Made by a program: the position numbers and the translations under genes. Under the pieces are notes generated by a model, which worked only from the letters and a program-made list of their open reading frames with translations, was not told the DNA's origin and did not search any database. Below are positions 1-10,461 of a stretch of DNA of 45,712 nt, piece by piece (the first letter of the stretch is position 1; the number at the start of each line of letters is the position of its first letter). Location of the stretch: the NCBI RefSeq assembly GCF_009618275.1, contig NZ_WIAD01000048.1, forward strand, positions 1 to 45,712, read 5' to 3'. Source of the DNA: Roseimaritima sediminicola (lineage in GTDB: Bacteria > Planctomycetota > Planctomycetia > Pirellulales > Pirellulaceae).

Positions 1-51
1 GCGGTACGGAAGCGGATCGTTGCAGCGGTCCAGCAGCGTCTCGACTCAGAC

Positions 52-305
52 TGACTCCCCCTCACCCCCAGCCCCTCTCCCCCAAAGCTTGACTCGCTAA
101 AGCTCGCCGCGCTTCGGGGGAGAGGGGAGCAAGAGAGTGCGTGGGGAGGACGCGGCGAAGCGCGTCGCGATTCGGGGGAGAGAGAAGCAAGAGAGAGCGC
201 GGGTGCGGGCCCCCAAAACACCCCTTTCTCCCCTCTCCCCGGGGCGCGGCGAGCCTAAGCGAGTCCAAGATCCGGGGAGAGGGGAGCAAGAGAGAGAGCG
301 CGGGA
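52..305. repeat. Dispersed G/C-rich intergenic repeat, degenerate copies
   Basis: The window opens with about 320 bases without a gene. They hold two or more copies of a dispersed element: a run of the type CCCCTCACCCCCAGCCCCTC, a short core, then the complementary GGGGGAGAGGGG, so each copy can fold into a long hairpin. The first copy spans about 55-140. A second, more degenerate copy spans about 220-295, with purine-rich GAGCAAGAGAG tails after each. The same family recurs at 8640-8921 and 14372-14650. Translations of this DNA give spurious LTPSPSP-type peptides, so the short reading frames here are not genes. Confidence 0.8.
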
Positions 306-324
306 TGGGAGTGGGAGGTGGTTC

Positions 325-3312
325 TTACTCTTTCACCACGCGGACGACTTCCACAAAATGTTTGGCTTCGACATCGAGACAGTCTTTTAATTGATGCCGG
401 CAGCTGATCCCGCTGGCGACGATCGTTTCGCCTCGATCGGTCGCTTCACGCACCGCCGGGAATAATCGGTCCTCGCCGATCTGCCGGGACAGGTCGTAGT
501 GCTCGTAGCCAAACGAACCGGCCATGCCACAGCACCCCGAGTCGACTTCCTGGCACTCGCTGCCGGTCATCTGATCGAATAACTGATGCGTCGCGGCGGT
601 CCCGAACAACGCTTTCTGGTGACAGTGACCGTGTAACAATACGCGCTCGGAGTCACTCTCCAGCTGCACGCCTTCCCGCGCCAAGAAGACGTCGATCATC
701 ACGATCTGACCGGCCACGCGCTGAGCGACCACTTGGTCGTCGATCAAGTCCGCCAGATCGTCTACCAGCGCCGACGCGCAGGACGGCTCGAGGCAAACGA
801 TCGGTAGGCCTTCGCGAGCGAACACGTCCAGGTTCTCGAAGACGCGTTCACCCAGCTGCTTGGCTTCGCGCACCAGTCCTTTGGACAGGCGTGGACGCTG
901 GCAGCAACCGGCCCGCGCCAAACGCACTTCAAAGCCGGCGGATTCCAGCAATTCGATGGCTGATCGGCCCACGCCCGGTTCAAAATAATTGGCGTAGGTG
1001 TCGTCGAACAAAACCACCGGACCACGGTTGCGAGGACCTGGCTGCAGAGGTTCCCGCTGGAGCGACTGCTCCAGCGTCTCGCTGGCAAACGCGGGCAGGG
1101 GACGGCGGCGATCGATCCCGGTCAGGCGCTCGAGCACCGCTCGGCCACCGGGGAAGCGGCCGGCGAAACTGGTCAGCTTGGCCGTGCGTCCGGCAAAGCG
1201 CCGGGCGGCATCGGGCATCCGGCCGAGCAGCTTCGCGGCCAAAGAGATGCCTTTGCGATCGTGCCGCATCTGCAAGGCTTCGCTCTTCAGCTTGGCCATG
1301 TCCACGGCGTTGGGACATTCACTCTTGCAGGCTTTGCAGGACAGGCACAGCGACAGCACGTCGTGAATGCCGTCGGAGCCGAGGGCCGCGACCGGATCCG
1401 ACCCCAGCTGACCGGACATGGCCAACCGCAGGGCGTTTGCTCGTCCGCGCGTGCTGTGTTGTTCGTCGCGGGTGGCCATGTACGAGGGACACATCGTGCC
1501 GGAGCCGATCTTGCGACAGGCGCCCACGCCGTTGCACTGTTCGATCGCAAGCTGCAATCCGCCCTGGTCGGCGTAACGATACAGCGAGGCCGCTTCGGCT
1601 TCGGCCGCGTGAGCCTCGTAACCGGGTTGTTGGTAGCGGAGGTTCTCGGTCAACTTCTGGGTGTCGATCACTTTGCCCGGGTTCATCAGTCCGGCCGGAT
1701 CGAACAGCTGCTTGACTTCGCGGAACGCCTGGTACAGGTCGGGGCCGAACATTTGCGGCAGGTATTGTCCGCGGAGCTGGCCGTCGCCATGCTCGCCGGA
1801 CCACGACCCGCCGTACTGCATCACCCACTGGAATGCCTGGTCGGCAATCTGCTGCATGGTGCGGGCCTGCTGGGGATCGTGCAGGTCCAGGGCCGGCACC
1901 ACGTGCACCACGCCGACCGAGGCGTGGGCGTACAGGCTGACCCGATCGATCTCGTGCTCGGCGCACAGCTTCCGGATCTTGGCGATGTACTCGGCCAGAT
2001 GTTTGGTGGGAACGCAGGCATCCTCGATAAAGTCGCGTCCCTTGTTGGCACCGCGAACATTGGAGATCAGTCCCAGCCCCAGCTTGCGAGTCTCCCAGAC
2101 GTCGCGCATGCCCTTGGCGTCGGAGAACACGGGCCAGGAGTAACCGATGCGTTTTTCGCGCATCGCCGTGGCGAATTGTTCGCAGCGTTGGCGTGCCTCC
2201 GCCGCGTCCCGGCCAAAGAACTCGACGATTTGCACCGCATGCGGATCGCCGCTGACAAAGTAGGCCATGTCCCGTGTGGCGGGATTAATTTTCGCCTCCC
2301 GCATCACGGTCGCGTCCAGCAGTTCCACCGTCGACGGGTGAAACTGCAGCATCGTATCGACCGACTGCAGGGCGGTGACAAGATCATCAAAATGCACCAC
2401 GCACAGGGCGGTGGCGGAGGGCAGGGGAGTCAGCCGCACTTTGGCGTCCAGCACCAGCGCCAGCGTGCCTTCGCTGCCGACGATCAGATTCGAAAGGTTC
2501 CAGCGGCGTTGGCCTTGGTTGTGTTCGCGTCGCGGACCGATGTCGCCGGTGTAGCCCGCTCCGTCGACGAACTCATCCAAGTTGTACCCCGACACGCGGC
2601 GGAGCACCTTGGGATAGCGGCGGAGGATCTCGTCGTGATGGGCGTCGATGATCTCGCCCACACCGCGGTACAGTTCGGCTTCGCGCGGGCCGGTGTTTTC
2701 GCCCGCAGCCCGCCGCTGCCACTGTTCCGCGTCGACCTCGTCCAGCTCGCACACCGTCCCATCGCTCAGCATCACGCGGCAGGACAGCACGTGATCGATC
2801 GTCTTGCCGTAGACGACGCTGCGTGTGCCGCAGGTGTTGTTGCCGATCATCCCGCCGATGGTGGCTCGAGAACCGGTGGCCGGGTCCGGGGCAAAGTGCA
2901 AGCCGTGCGCGGCGACCGCCGCGTTCAACTGGTCGCGTACCACGCCGGGCTGGACGCGAGCCCACTGGCCCTGGACGTCCACCTCGAGGATCTGGTTCAG
3001 GTACTTTGAAACGTCCAGCACGATGCCCGGACCATAGGTCTGTCCGGACAACGACGTCGCTCCGCCGCGGGGCGTGATCGGCACACCACGGCGGTGGGCC
3101 AAGCGCATCGTTTGCAGGATGTCCTGTTCGTCGCGCGGCACGACGACACAGGCGGGCATGACTTGAAACAGCGAAGCATCGGTGGCGTAGACGCCGCGCA
3201 GCACGTCGTCGACGTAGACTTCGCCTCGCACACAAGCGGACAGATCACGTTTCAGTTCGTCCAGCTGGTGGCGTTCACTGCTGGAAGGTGAGGCGAGGGT
3301 TGCGTCAGTCAC
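325..3312 (-). CDS. FAD-linked oxidase / Fe-S oxidoreductase fusion (YdiJ-like)
   Basis: A 995-residue, probably cytoplasmic flavoprotein that would oxidise a 2-hydroxy acid (D-lactate, glycolate or D-2-hydroxyglutarate type) and pass electrons through Fe-S clusters. The FAD_binding_4 domain is marked by PRGGATSLSG (81-90) and GNNTCGTRSVVYGK (about 157-170). It is followed by an FAD-oxidase C domain with SGEHGDGQLRG. A 4Fe-4S ferredoxin-like segment has Cys656, Cys659, Cys662 and Cys666 (CLSCKACKSEC). Two CCG-type modules follow (GCCQRP near 803, SGCCGMAGSFGYE near 927). The length fits the fused GlpC-like class; glycolate oxidase itself splits these parts into GlcD and GlcF. The gene diverges from the PSD1 gene across 245 bases. 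Substrate is not deducible; fold and class are secure. Confidence 0.9.
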   Translation of the reverse strand: MTDATLASPSSSERHQLDELKRDLSACVRGEVYVDDVLRGVYATDASLFQVMPACVVVPRDEQDILQTMRLAHRRGVPITPRGGATSLSGQTYGPGIVLDVSKYLNQILEVDVQGQWARVQPGVVRDQLNAAVAAHGLHFAPDPATGSRATIGGMIGNNTCGTRSVVYGKTIDHVLSCRVMLSDGTVCELDEVDAEQWQRRAAGENTGPREAELYRGVGEIIDAHHDEILRRYPKVLRRVSGYNLDEFVDGAGYTGDIGPRREHNQGQRRWNLSNLIVGSEGTLALVLDAKVRLTPLPSATALCVVHFDDLVTALQSVDTMLQFHPSTVELLDATVMREAKINPATRDMAYFVSGDPHAVQIVEFFGRDAAEARQRCEQFATAMREKRIGYSWPVFSDAKGMRDVWETRKLGLGLISNVRGANKGRDFIEDACVPTKHLAEYIAKIRKLCAEHEIDRVSLYAHASVGVVHVVPALDLHDPQQARTMQQIADQAFQWVMQYGGSWSGEHGDGQLRGQYLPQMFGPDLYQAFREVKQLFDPAGLMNPGKVIDTQKLTENLRYQQPGYEAHAAEAEAASLYRYADQGGLQLAIEQCNGVGACRKIGSGTMCPSYMATRDEQHSTRGRANALRLAMSGQLGSDPVAALGSDGIHDVLSLCLSCKACKSECPNAVDMAKLKSEALQMRHDRKGISLAAKLLGRMPDAARRFAGRTAKLTSFAGRFPGGRAVLERLTGIDRRRPLPAFASETLEQSLQREPLQPGPRNRGPVVLFDDTYANYFEPGVGRSAIELLESAGFEVRLARAGCCQRPRLSKGLVREAKQLGERVFENLDVFAREGLPIVCLEPSCASALVDDLADLIDDQVVAQRVAGQIVMIDVFLAREGVQLESDSERVLLHGHCHQKALFGTAATHQLFDQMTGSECQEVDSGCCGMAGSFGYEHYDLSRQIGEDRLFPAVREATDRGETIVASGISCRHQLKDCLDVEAKHFVEVVRVVKE

Positions 3313-3430
3313 GAGAGCAAAGTCGATAGAGGGGGCATTATTTGTTCAGGCCTCATTCTAGAGCATCCGAAGCAGACTTGGAGCGGCGTCGGGAAAGCGG
3401 TTTTGCCGGCACAGACCAGCGCGGATTCGT

Positions 3431-3459
3431 TTGTTTTGTCGGGTATCGAGGGCTATGAT
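3431..3459 (+). promoter_or_regulatory. Possible sigma70-like promoter of the PSD1 gene
   Basis: TTGTTT (3431-3436) and TATGAT (3454-3459) are separated by 17 bases, about 100 bases upstream of the ATG at 3558, in the divergent spacer. The -10 matches TATAAT at 5 of 6 positions; the -35 is weak. This is a pattern match only. Confidence 0.3.
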
Positions 3460-3557
3460 AGGAGCACAGGGCATCCCCTTCCTACCACCGTGCGGCGTTC
3501 CACCTGCCCGTCTTTCGCGCCGCCTCGTTTTCCTGTCCCTACCACTGCAGTCGGTCT

Positions 3558-6500
3558 ATGTGCGTGGAATATCGGTTCCGGTGCTCGCCGCGAACGGCTT
3601 TTGTTGTTGTCACCGCTGTGCTCTCGGTCGCGGCGTCCTTGGACAGCCGGGCCGCCGAACCGGCGGTCGATTTCAATCAGGACATCCGCCCGATTCTTTC
3701 CAACCACTGCTTTGCCTGCCACGGTCCCGACGAAGAACAGCGGGACTCGGGCCTGCGTCTGGATACCGAGGACGGCTTGCTGGGGGTCGTCGAGGCCGGC
3801 TCGCCCGATGACAGCGACTTGATCGCGCGGGTGTTCGCCGAAGACGAAGGCATGCTGATGCCTCCGCCAGAGGCTCACAAACCGCTGTCGGCCGAGCAGA
3901 AAGAGAAACTGCGGCAGTGGGTTCAGCAGGGCGCGGCGTACGCCTCGCATTGGTCGTTTGTGGCTCCCACGCGGCCCGCCGACGAGAGCATCGATGCGTT
4001 CATCGACGCCAAACTGGCGCAGGCCGGGCTGGAGCCCAGCGGTCCGGAAGACCCGCGCCGTCTGTTCAGGCGTCTGGCTTTCGACCTGACCGGCTTGCCT
4101 CCCAACATCGAAGACCTGGAACGCTTTGCTGCCGATCCGTCGCCAGAGGCCTACGAGGCGGCCGTCGACCGCATGTTGGCCTCGCCCCGCTACGGCGAAC
4201 ACATGGCCCGCTTCTGGTTGGACTTGGTGCGTTACGGCGACACCCACGGACTGCACCTGGACAATTACCGCGAGATGTGGCCGTACCGGGACTGGGTCAT
4301 CCAGGCCTTTAACGACAACCAGCCCTTTGATCAATTTGGCATCGAGCAACTGGCTGGCGATCTGTTGCCGGACCCGACGCGCGAGCAATTGATCGCCAGC
4401 GGGTACAACCGTTTGAACGTGACGACCAGCGAAGGCGGTTCGATCTATGACGAGGTGTTCTTTCGCAACGTCGTCGATCGCGTCGATGCGTTCGGCACGG
4501 TGTTCCTCGGCCTGACCACCCAGTGCGCCACCTGTCACGACCACAAGTTCGATCCGATCACCCAGAAGGATTACTACTCGCTGTACGCATTCTTCAACAG
4601 CCTGGACGGTCGCGCCCTCGACGGCAACGCCAAGGATCATCCGCCCAACATCCGCGTCCCCCAGCCCGAGGACGAGCGTCAGCTGGCCGCGATCGCAGAG
4701 CAACTGGCCAGCCTGGATGCGGAAAGCCGCCAACCGATCGACACCGTCGATGCCCAACAAGCTCGCTGGGAGGAGTCGCTGGAGCGCGAAGGCGAACTCC
4801 GCTGGCACGTGCTGCAGCCCGAGACGTATTCGCTGCAAGACGACTCGACGCTGACCCTGGCCAGACTGGAAGACGGTTCGCTGCAAGCCACCGGCCAGCC
4901 GCCGGCCAAGGACACCCTGACGCTGGAAGCACCGCTACCGGATGGGCCGGGCCTGCGGCTGCTGCGACTGGAAGTCCTGACCGACGGACCGAAGGGCCTG
5001 GGCGGTTTGAGCCCCAACGGCAACGCCGTGTTGTCGGAACTTGAAATCGAAACCAAGTCCACCGCGACCGGCGGTGAATGGTTGCCGATCAAGGTGGCCT
5101 ACGGCGAAGCCGACTACGAACAACCCGATGGCAAATTCGCCTTGGCCTACGCCTATGACGGCAAGGTGGCCGCCAACGAAGGCTGGGCGATCGGCGCCCA
5201 CCTCAATCCCGGTCCGCGGACCGCTTGGTTCGCCACTCGCGGCTTGCTGGGCGAAGGCGACGACGCTCGGCTGCGGGTGCGACTGAAGTTCCAGTCGCAG
5301 TACGCGGGACACCAGTTCGGCCACGTGCGGTTTTCGGTCAGCGACCAGATCCCGCAAGCCGCGCCGGAAAAGCAACTGAAACAATCCCCCTGGCATCTGG
5401 CCGGGCCATTCCCCGTGGAAAGTGCCCAGCCCGGTTACGACCGCAAAATCGGTTCCCTGAAAGGACCGCTGGATCCGGCCAAGACCATCCGTTACCAGGA
5501 TCAAGACTACGCGTGGCAAGCCAAGGAATCCTTTGGCGACGCGGTTCCCAACGACCTGCCGGTCGTGGACGACCAACCGTCGGTGACCTTGCTGCACCGT
5601 ACGATCACCGCTCCGGCAGCCCAGAAAACCAGCCTGCTGCTGGGCACCGACGACGGCGTGCAGGTCTGGTTGAACGGCAAACAGGTGGCCATGGTGCGCG
5701 AGGCTCGGCCTCTGATCCCGCTGGAAAACGAATACCAACTGGACCTCCAACAGGGCGCCAACGAACTGTACTTGCGAGTGGTCAATCACAGCGCCGCATC
5801 GTCGTTCTCCTACGCCCTGCGTTCGCCCTCGGCACCGGTTCCGGAAGCGATCAAGACCGTCGCCGCGATGCCGGCCGAGAAACGGTCCGCCGCCCAGTCT
5901 GCGGCTCTGCAGAGCTACTACCGGCAGGTCGCTTGCCTGCATCCGGATTGGTTGGCCCTGCAGGACGAACGAGCCGGGCTGGTCAAGCGCCGAGAACAGA
6001 TCCAGGAATCGACACCCATCACTTTGATCTGGAAGGAAACCGACAAGCCGCGACAGGCGCACCTGATGCAGCGAGGGCAATACGACCAACCGGGTGAGGA
6101 AGTTCCGCGGCGGGTGCCGGAGTTCCTGCCGCCGATGGACGAGGACGCGCCGCGGGACCGCCTGGGGCTCGCCCGTTGGTTGTTCGCGCCGGACCACCCG
6201 TTGACCGCGCGCGTGGCCGTCAACCGTTTCTGGCAACAGGTGTTCGGTACGGGCATCGTGAAGACCAGCGAAGACTTCGGCTCTCAGGGCGACCAACCCA
6301 GCCACCCGCGATTGCTGGACTACCTGGCCGTGGACTTTCAAAGCAACGGCTGGAACGTCAAACGCTTGATGAAGCAATTGGTCATGTCCGAGGCCTACCG
6401 CCGCAGCAGCGCCGCCACACCGGCGATGATCGCAGCGGATCCCGGCAACCGCTTGCTGGCTCGTGGCCCGCGTTTCCGTCTGGATGCGGAGATGCTGCGG

Positions 6501-7073
6501 GACCAGGCTCTGGCGGTCAGCGGACTGTTGGTCGAAAAGATCGGTGGTCCCAGCGTCAAGCCGCCGCAGCCCGATGGCCTGTGGTTCGCCGTGGGCTACT
6601 CCGGCAGTAACACCGTGCGGTTCAAAGCGGACTCGGGCGACAAGATCTATCGGCGCAGCGTGTACACGTTCTGGAAACGCACCAGCGCCCCGCCGCAGAT
6701 GTCCACCTTTGATGCGCCCAGTCGCGAATCCTGCACCGCCCGCCGCGAACGCACCAACACGCCACTGCAGGCGCTGTTGTTGATGAACGAGCAACAGTAC
6801 GTCACGGCGGCAAAACGCTTGGCGGCCGAGGTCTTGGGAATCAAGGCCAGCGACCGGCAACGCGTCGACGAATTATTTCATTCCGTCGTCCTGCGACCGC
6901 CCAGCGATGCCGAAGCGGCCGAACTGGTCAGTCTGTTGGAGGACGCTCGGAGGATGTACGAGCAGGACCCGGCGGTCGCCGAATTGTTGGTGGGCAGCCC
7001 CGAACCCGAGCAGGCCGCCTGGACCATCCTTGCCAATACGCTGCTGAACCTGGACGAAGTGGTCAGCAAGTAG
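3558..7073 (+). CDS. PSD1 / planctomycete cytochrome C domain protein (PSCyt1-DUF1549-DUF1553)
   Basis: A 1171-residue exported protein of a family hugely expanded in Planctomycetota and of unknown biochemical role. A hydrophobic N-terminal segment (about 13-33, ending near SRAAEPA) is a probable signal peptide. The PSCyt1 region starts with [20 protein letters not shown], whose Cys51-Cys54-His55 is a c-type haem motif. DUF1549 follows (about 150-350) and contains a second CxxCH, Cys323-Ala-Thr-Cys-His327. The middle region (about 390-830) carries beta-sandwich and coiled segments. DUF1553 lies at the C-terminus, from the [10 protein letters not shown] and [11 protein letters not shown] motifs to the end. 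The DUF1501 gene follows 49 bases downstream, the usual partner in this phylum, so the two are probably co-transcribed and work together outside the cytoplasm. The ATG at 3558 is the only start that leaves a full signal peptide. Confidence 0.93.
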   Translation: MCVEYRFRCSPRTAFVVVTAVLSVAASLDSRAAEPAVDFNQDIRPILSNHCFACHGPDEEQRDSGLRLDTEDGLLGVVEAGSPDDSDLIARVFAEDEGMLMPPPEAHKPLSAEQKEKLRQWVQQGAAYASHWSFVAPTRPADESIDAFIDAKLAQAGLEPSGPEDPRRLFRRLAFDLTGLPPNIEDLERFAADPSPEAYEAAVDRMLASPRYGEHMARFWLDLVRYGDTHGLHLDNYREMWPYRDWVIQAFNDNQPFDQFGIEQLAGDLLPDPTREQLIASGYNRLNVTTSEGGSIYDEVFFRNVVDRVDAFGTVFLGLTTQCATCHDHKFDPITQKDYYSLYAFFNSLDGRALDGNAKDHPPNIRVPQPEDERQLAAIAEQLASLDAESRQPIDTVDAQQARWEESLEREGELRWHVLQPETYSLQDDSTLTLARLEDGSLQATGQPPAKDTLTLEAPLPDGPGLRLLRLEVLTDGPKGLGGLSPNGNAVLSELEIETKSTATGGEWLPIKVAYGEADYEQPDGKFALAYAYDGKVAANEGWAIGAHLNPGPRTAWFATRGLLGEGDDARLRVRLKFQSQYAGHQFGHVRFSVSDQIPQAAPEKQLKQSPWHLAGPFPVESAQPGYDRKIGSLKGPLDPAKTIRYQDQDYAWQAKESFGDAVPNDLPVVDDQPSVTLLHRTITAPAAQKTSLLLGTDDGVQVWLNGKQVAMVREARPLIPLENEYQLDLQQGANELYLRVVNHSAASSFSYALRSPSAPVPEAIKTVAAMPAEKRSAAQSAALQSYYRQVACLHPDWLALQDERAGLVKRREQIQESTPITLIWKETDKPRQAHLMQRGQYDQPGEEVPRRVPEFLPPMDEDAPRDRLGLARWLFAPDHPLTARVAVNRFWQQVFGTGIVKTSEDFGSQGDQPSHPRLLDYLAVDFQSNGWNVKRLMKQLVMSEAYRRSSAATPAMIAADPGNRLLARGPRFRLDAEMLRDQALAVSGLLVEKIGGPSVKPPQPDGLWFAVGYSGSNTVRFKADSGDKIYRRSVYTFWKRTSAPPQMSTFDAPSRESCTARRERTNTPLQALLLMNEQQYVTAAKRLAAEVLGIKASDRQRVDELFHSVVLRPPSDAEAAELVSLLEDARRMYEQDPAVAELLVGSPEPEQAAWTILANTLLNLDEVVSK

Positions 7074-7122
7074 ACCTGAACGCTTCCTCCCGGCACACGA
7101 CCTTTTACCGAGGCGAAAATCC

Positions 7123-8571
7123 ATGAATGAATTGACTCGTCGACATTTTTTCTCGCGCACCTCCGCCGGCTTGGGCGCCGCCGCCCTGGCGACGCTGGAA
7201 GCCCAGCTCGCCTCCGCCTCGCCTTCGGTTTCTTCTGCCGCCGCGGCCGGAGGGTTGCCGAACCTGCCGCACCACGAACCCAAAGCCAAGCGGGCGATCT
7301 ACCTGTTCATGTCCGGCGCGCCGAGCCAGATGGACATGTGGGATCCCAAACCCGCCATGGCCGACTGGTACGACAAGGACCTGCCCGAGTCGATCCGTCA
7401 GGGGCAGCGATTGACGACCATGACCAGCGGCCAGGCCCGCTTTCCGATCGCGCCGAGCATCTACAAGTTCTCGCCCCACGGCCAGGCCGGCACGATGGTC
7501 AGCGAACTGCTGCCGCACCTGGCCAAGAAGGTCGACGACATCGCCCTGGTGCATTCGATGCACACCGAAGCGATCAACCACGACCCGGCGATCACCTACA
7601 TCTGCACCGGCGACCAGTTGCCCGGCAAAGCCAGCTTGGGTGCCTGGTTGAACTACGGGCTGGGCACCGAGAACGAGAACCTGCCGGCGTTCCTGGTGAT
7701 GACGGCCACCTGGTCGGCCCGCCGCGATGCCCAGGCGCTGTACAACCGCCTGTGGGGCAACGGCTTTTTGCCCAGCAAGTACCAGGGCGTCGCACTCCGT
7801 AGCGCCGGCGACCCGGTCTTGTACCTGTCGAACCCGGACGGGGTCAGCGGCGCCGTGCGGCGGCGCATGCTGGATTCGCTCAGCCGCTTGAACGAGCAGG
7901 AATACGCGCGGCGATCCGATCCGGAAACCACGGCCCGGATCGCGCAGTACGAGATGGCTTACCGGATGCAGACCAGTGTGCCCGACTTGATCGACATCTC
8001 GGACGAACCGCAGCACGTGCTGGACCTGTACGGCCCCGACGTGACCACACCCGGCACGTTTGCCCATTGTTGCCTGATGTCGCGGCGAATGGCCGAACGC
8101 GGCGTTCGCTTTACGCAGATCTTCCATCGCGGCTGGGACCAACACGGCAACCTGACGGGCGACCTGCCCAAACAGTGCAAAGACGTCGACCAACCCTCGG
8201 CCGGCTTGCTGACGGACCTCCAGCAGCGCGGGCTGCTGGACGACACGCTGGTCGTCTGGGGCGGCGAGTTCGGCCGCACGATCTACTGCCAGGGCGGGCT
8301 GTCGAAAACCAACTACGGCCGCGACCACCATCCCAAATGCTTCTCGATCTGGTTGGCCGGAGCGGGCATCAAGGGCGGCGTCGTGCACGGCAAGACGGAC
8401 GAGTTCAGTTACAACATCCTTGAAGGAGCGCACCACATCCGCGACCTGAACGCCACGATCCTGCACCTGATGGGCATCGACCACAAACGCTTTGTGTTCC
8501 CCTTCAAAGGCCTCGACCAACGCCTGACCGGCGTCGAGGAAGCCTACCTGATGGATTCGATCCTGGGTTAG
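7123..8571 (+). CDS. DUF1501 family Tat-exported protein
   Basis: A 482-residue protein of the DUF1501 family, related to the alkaline phosphatase/sulfatase superfamily fold but with no proven activity. The N-terminus [16 protein letters not shown] carries an RRxFF twin-arginine motif followed by an Ala-rich hydrophobic stretch (about 15-45), so export in folded form by Tat is expected. Family landmarks seen include [47 protein letters not shown] and the C-terminal [14 protein letters not shown], with His and Asp residues in metal-ligand-like positions. It directly follows the PSD1 gene, the standard planctomycete pair. A repeat-rich spacer begins within 13 bases of its stop codon. Confidence 0.93.
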   Translation: MNELTRRHFFSRTSAGLGAAALATLEAQLASASPSVSSAAAAGGLPNLPHHEPKAKRAIYLFMSGAPSQMDMWDPKPAMADWYDKDLPESIRQGQRLTTMTSGQARFPIAPSIYKFSPHGQAGTMVSELLPHLAKKVDDIALVHSMHTEAINHDPAITYICTGDQLPGKASLGAWLNYGLGTENENLPAFLVMTATWSARRDAQALYNRLWGNGFLPSKYQGVALRSAGDPVLYLSNPDGVSGAVRRRMLDSLSRLNEQEYARRSDPETTARIAQYEMAYRMQTSVPDLIDISDEPQHVLDLYGPDVTTPGTFAHCCLMSRRMAERGVRFTQIFHRGWDQHGNLTGDLPKQCKDVDQPSAGLLTDLQQRGLLDDTLVVWGGEFGRTIYCQGGLSKTNYGRDHHPKCFSIWLAGAGIKGGVVHGKTDEFSYNILEGAHHIRDLNATILHLMGIDHKRFVFPFKGLDQRLTGVEEAYLMDSILG

Positions 8572-8583
8572 GAGAATAACGCC

Positions 8584-8622
8584 GTAGCCGAACTCGCCGT
8601 AGCTGAACTCGCCAGAGTTTGG
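8584..8622 (+). repeat. REP-like GTAG hairpin, one and a half copies
   Basis: GTAG at 8584 begins a half copy, and GTAG at 8599 begins a full copy. In the full copy AACTC (8606-8610), loop GCCA and GAGTT (8615-8619) form a perfect 5-bp stem. It lies just downstream of the DUF1501 stop codon. The same layout recurs at 14281, 29637, 29672 and 29884 (minus). The GTAG head plus palindrome matches the general design of REP sequences moved by RAYT transposases. Confidence 0.7.
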
Positions 8623-8639
8623 ACAGTGCGATCGCAGAT

Positions 8640-8921
8640 CTCCTGACTCAAACGGATTCTATGTACGAATAGATTCCTTTTCTCCCCTCTCCCCCGAAGC
8701 CTGGCGAGGCTAAGCGAGCCAGGCTTCGGGGGAGAGGGGCCGGGGGTGAGGGGGGGATTGCAGAGCAGCACACTATTACCGTATTTCGATGCTGTGCACG
8801 GCTGGGAAATGGAATGCAATGAGTCATCCAGTTGCACCTGAGCCCCCTCACCCCCAGCCCCTCTCCCACCACTGCTTCACTCGCTGACGCTCGCGGCGCC
8901 GCGGGGGAGAGGGGAGAAAAT
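8640..8921. repeat. Composite ~280-bp dispersed repeat, left inverted copy
   Basis: The 8572-8987 gap has no gene. It carries, in order: a module with GACTC...GGATTCTATGTA; a CTCCCCTCTCCCCC hairpin (about 8680-8755) whose core reads AAGCCTGGCGAGGCTAAGCG; a link containing CCGTATTTCGATGC; and a second, oppositely oriented hairpin (about 8842-8918) with core CACTGCTTCACTCGCTGACG. Read in reverse complement, 14372-14650 has the same modules in the same order, including the CCGTATTTCGATGC link and the TTGCACCTGAG flank. The two are therefore inverted copies of one element. Confidence 0.85.
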
Positions 8922-8987
8922 GTTGTTTTTCGCAAAACTCAGATCTTGCAACAGCGCCGCCCCTGCCCGAACTCTAGCGACGAGCAG

Positions 8988-10172
8988 CTACGGCCGGTTC
9001 ACTTCGATAAACTCCAGCGGGTCGTCGGCATCGCGGTCGGCGACGCGGATCGCCAGGTTGCCCGCCAACAGATCGCGAAACGATTTGCCGACCACCTCCG
9101 CGCGCCAGCCCTGCAGCAGATACGGTTTCTTGCCGCTCGACTGCTCGCTCAATTCGTAAGCGACCAGCTCGCGAACGTTTTCCATGTTGCCGACGATCGC
9201 CGGTGCCATCTGGTGTTGTCGACAAACACAGTTGATCGACATCGACAGGAACTGGGCCAACAGGTTCGAGAACCGGCGCCGGTTGCTGCGAGGTCGCTTT
9301 GGCAAATCCGCCTCGGGCACCTCCAGCGCCTTGCGAACCGCTGCGGCGATCTCGTCGTACAGCCGCGCCAGATTGCGACGCTCCATGCCGCGGACCGAGC
9401 GGATCCGGTCCACTTGATCGGTTTCTCGCTTGGCCAGTTCGATCACCAAGTCGTCGCGAAGGACCCGGCGCGGTGGTTGGTCGACCGCTTGTGCGCGGTC
9501 CTCACGCCACAGCCACACCTGCCGCACGATCTCCATCTGCCGTGGCGACAGGCCGGACATCCCGCTGACGCGGCGCCAGTTCTCCTGCTCCTCGCCGTTG
9601 ATCACCGCTTGCTGGAGGTCCGCGATCTCTTCCTCCAACCATGACTGCCGCTGGAGCTGGTCGACCCGAGCGGCCAGCTTCTTCTGCATCGATCGCAGCT
9701 CGGTGACGTCCTGCAGCGCGTACTTGATCTGGTGCCGGCTGAGCGGACGATGGCGCCAATTGGTTCGCGATTCGCCCTTGGCCAGCGTCTTGCCTTCGAG
9801 CCGCGAGACCAGCGTTCCCAGCGACGCGGGGTACTCCAGGCCGGTAAAGCCCGCGGCCAACTGGACGTCGAACAGGCCCGCGATCGGCTTGCCGGTGAAC
9901 CGGTAACAGAACCGAATCTCTTCCCGGGCCGCGTGCGCGATCACGGTCCGGCCCGGCGTACTGATCAAATCCCAAAACGGCTGCGTGTCGGGCATCGTCA
10001 GCGGATCGACGACCGCCAAGCGGTTGCCCGAGGCAATCTGCAACAGACACAGCTCGGGGCGGTAACGGTCTTCGGAAACGAACTCGGTATCAAAAGCGAT
10101 CCAGTCTTCGCGAGCGATCGTGTCGCAGAATTGATCGAGTTGCTCGCGGGTCGTGATGGATTCGTGCTGCAC
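8988..10172 (-). CDS. rnd: Ribonuclease D family 3'-5' exonuclease with HRDC domain
   Basis: A probable cytoplasmic 3'-5' exoribonuclease of tRNA and stable-RNA processing. Exo I is IAFDTEFVSEDRYRPELCLL. Exo II is AHAAREEIRFC. Exo III is HQIKYALQDVTEL, with the DEDDy tyrosine. The block WRRVSGMSGLSPRQM starts an HRDC-like region, followed by the clade-typical C-terminus. At the Exo II position where E. coli RNase D has the catalytic Asp (HAGSEDLEVF) this protein has Glu. The start is uncertain: no ATG precedes the conserved core, and I chose the GTG at 10172 (VQHESITT). A TTG 15 bases earlier and a GTG at 10250 are alternatives. Length (about 394 aa) suits the family. Confidence 0.85.
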   Translation of the reverse strand: MQHESITTREQLDQFCDTIAREDWIAFDTEFVSEDRYRPELCLLQIASGNRLAVVDPLTMPDTQPFWDLISTPGRTVIAHAAREEIRFCYRFTGKPIAGLFDVQLAAGFTGLEYPASLGTLVSRLEGKTLAKGESRTNWRHRPLSRHQIKYALQDVTELRSMQKKLAARVDQLQRQSWLEEEIADLQQAVINGEEQENWRRVSGMSGLSPRQMEIVRQVWLWREDRAQAVDQPPRRVLRDDLVIELAKRETDQVDRIRSVRGMERRNLARLYDEIAAAVRKALEVPEADLPKRPRSNRRRFSNLLAQFLSMSINCVCRQHQMAPAIVGNMENVRELVAYELSEQSSGKKPYLLQGWRAEVVGKSFRDLLAGNLAIRVADRDADDPLEFIEVNRP

Positions 10173-10461
10173 GGTATCGATCTGGTCCAAGCAAATTGGG
10201 GGGACGAAACGGTGATCGTTCTCTACAAAATGAGACGCCCCCCCGAACACCCTAATTCCTCGACTTTAGCGGCCCTGGGCCGAATTCACCACGGGACTAA
10301 GCTCGTCACAGGGAGTGCATCGGATTCCAAGGAAGGTCATCGAAGGCGTCAGGACTTCTTTTTCGCGGCGTCGAACCGCCGGGTGCGAGCTGGCGCGGCC
10401 AGCGTACAGGCCGGTGGGTGCCTTTCGAGAGCTCGGCCGCTTGCAGTATCCTTTGGGCAAT

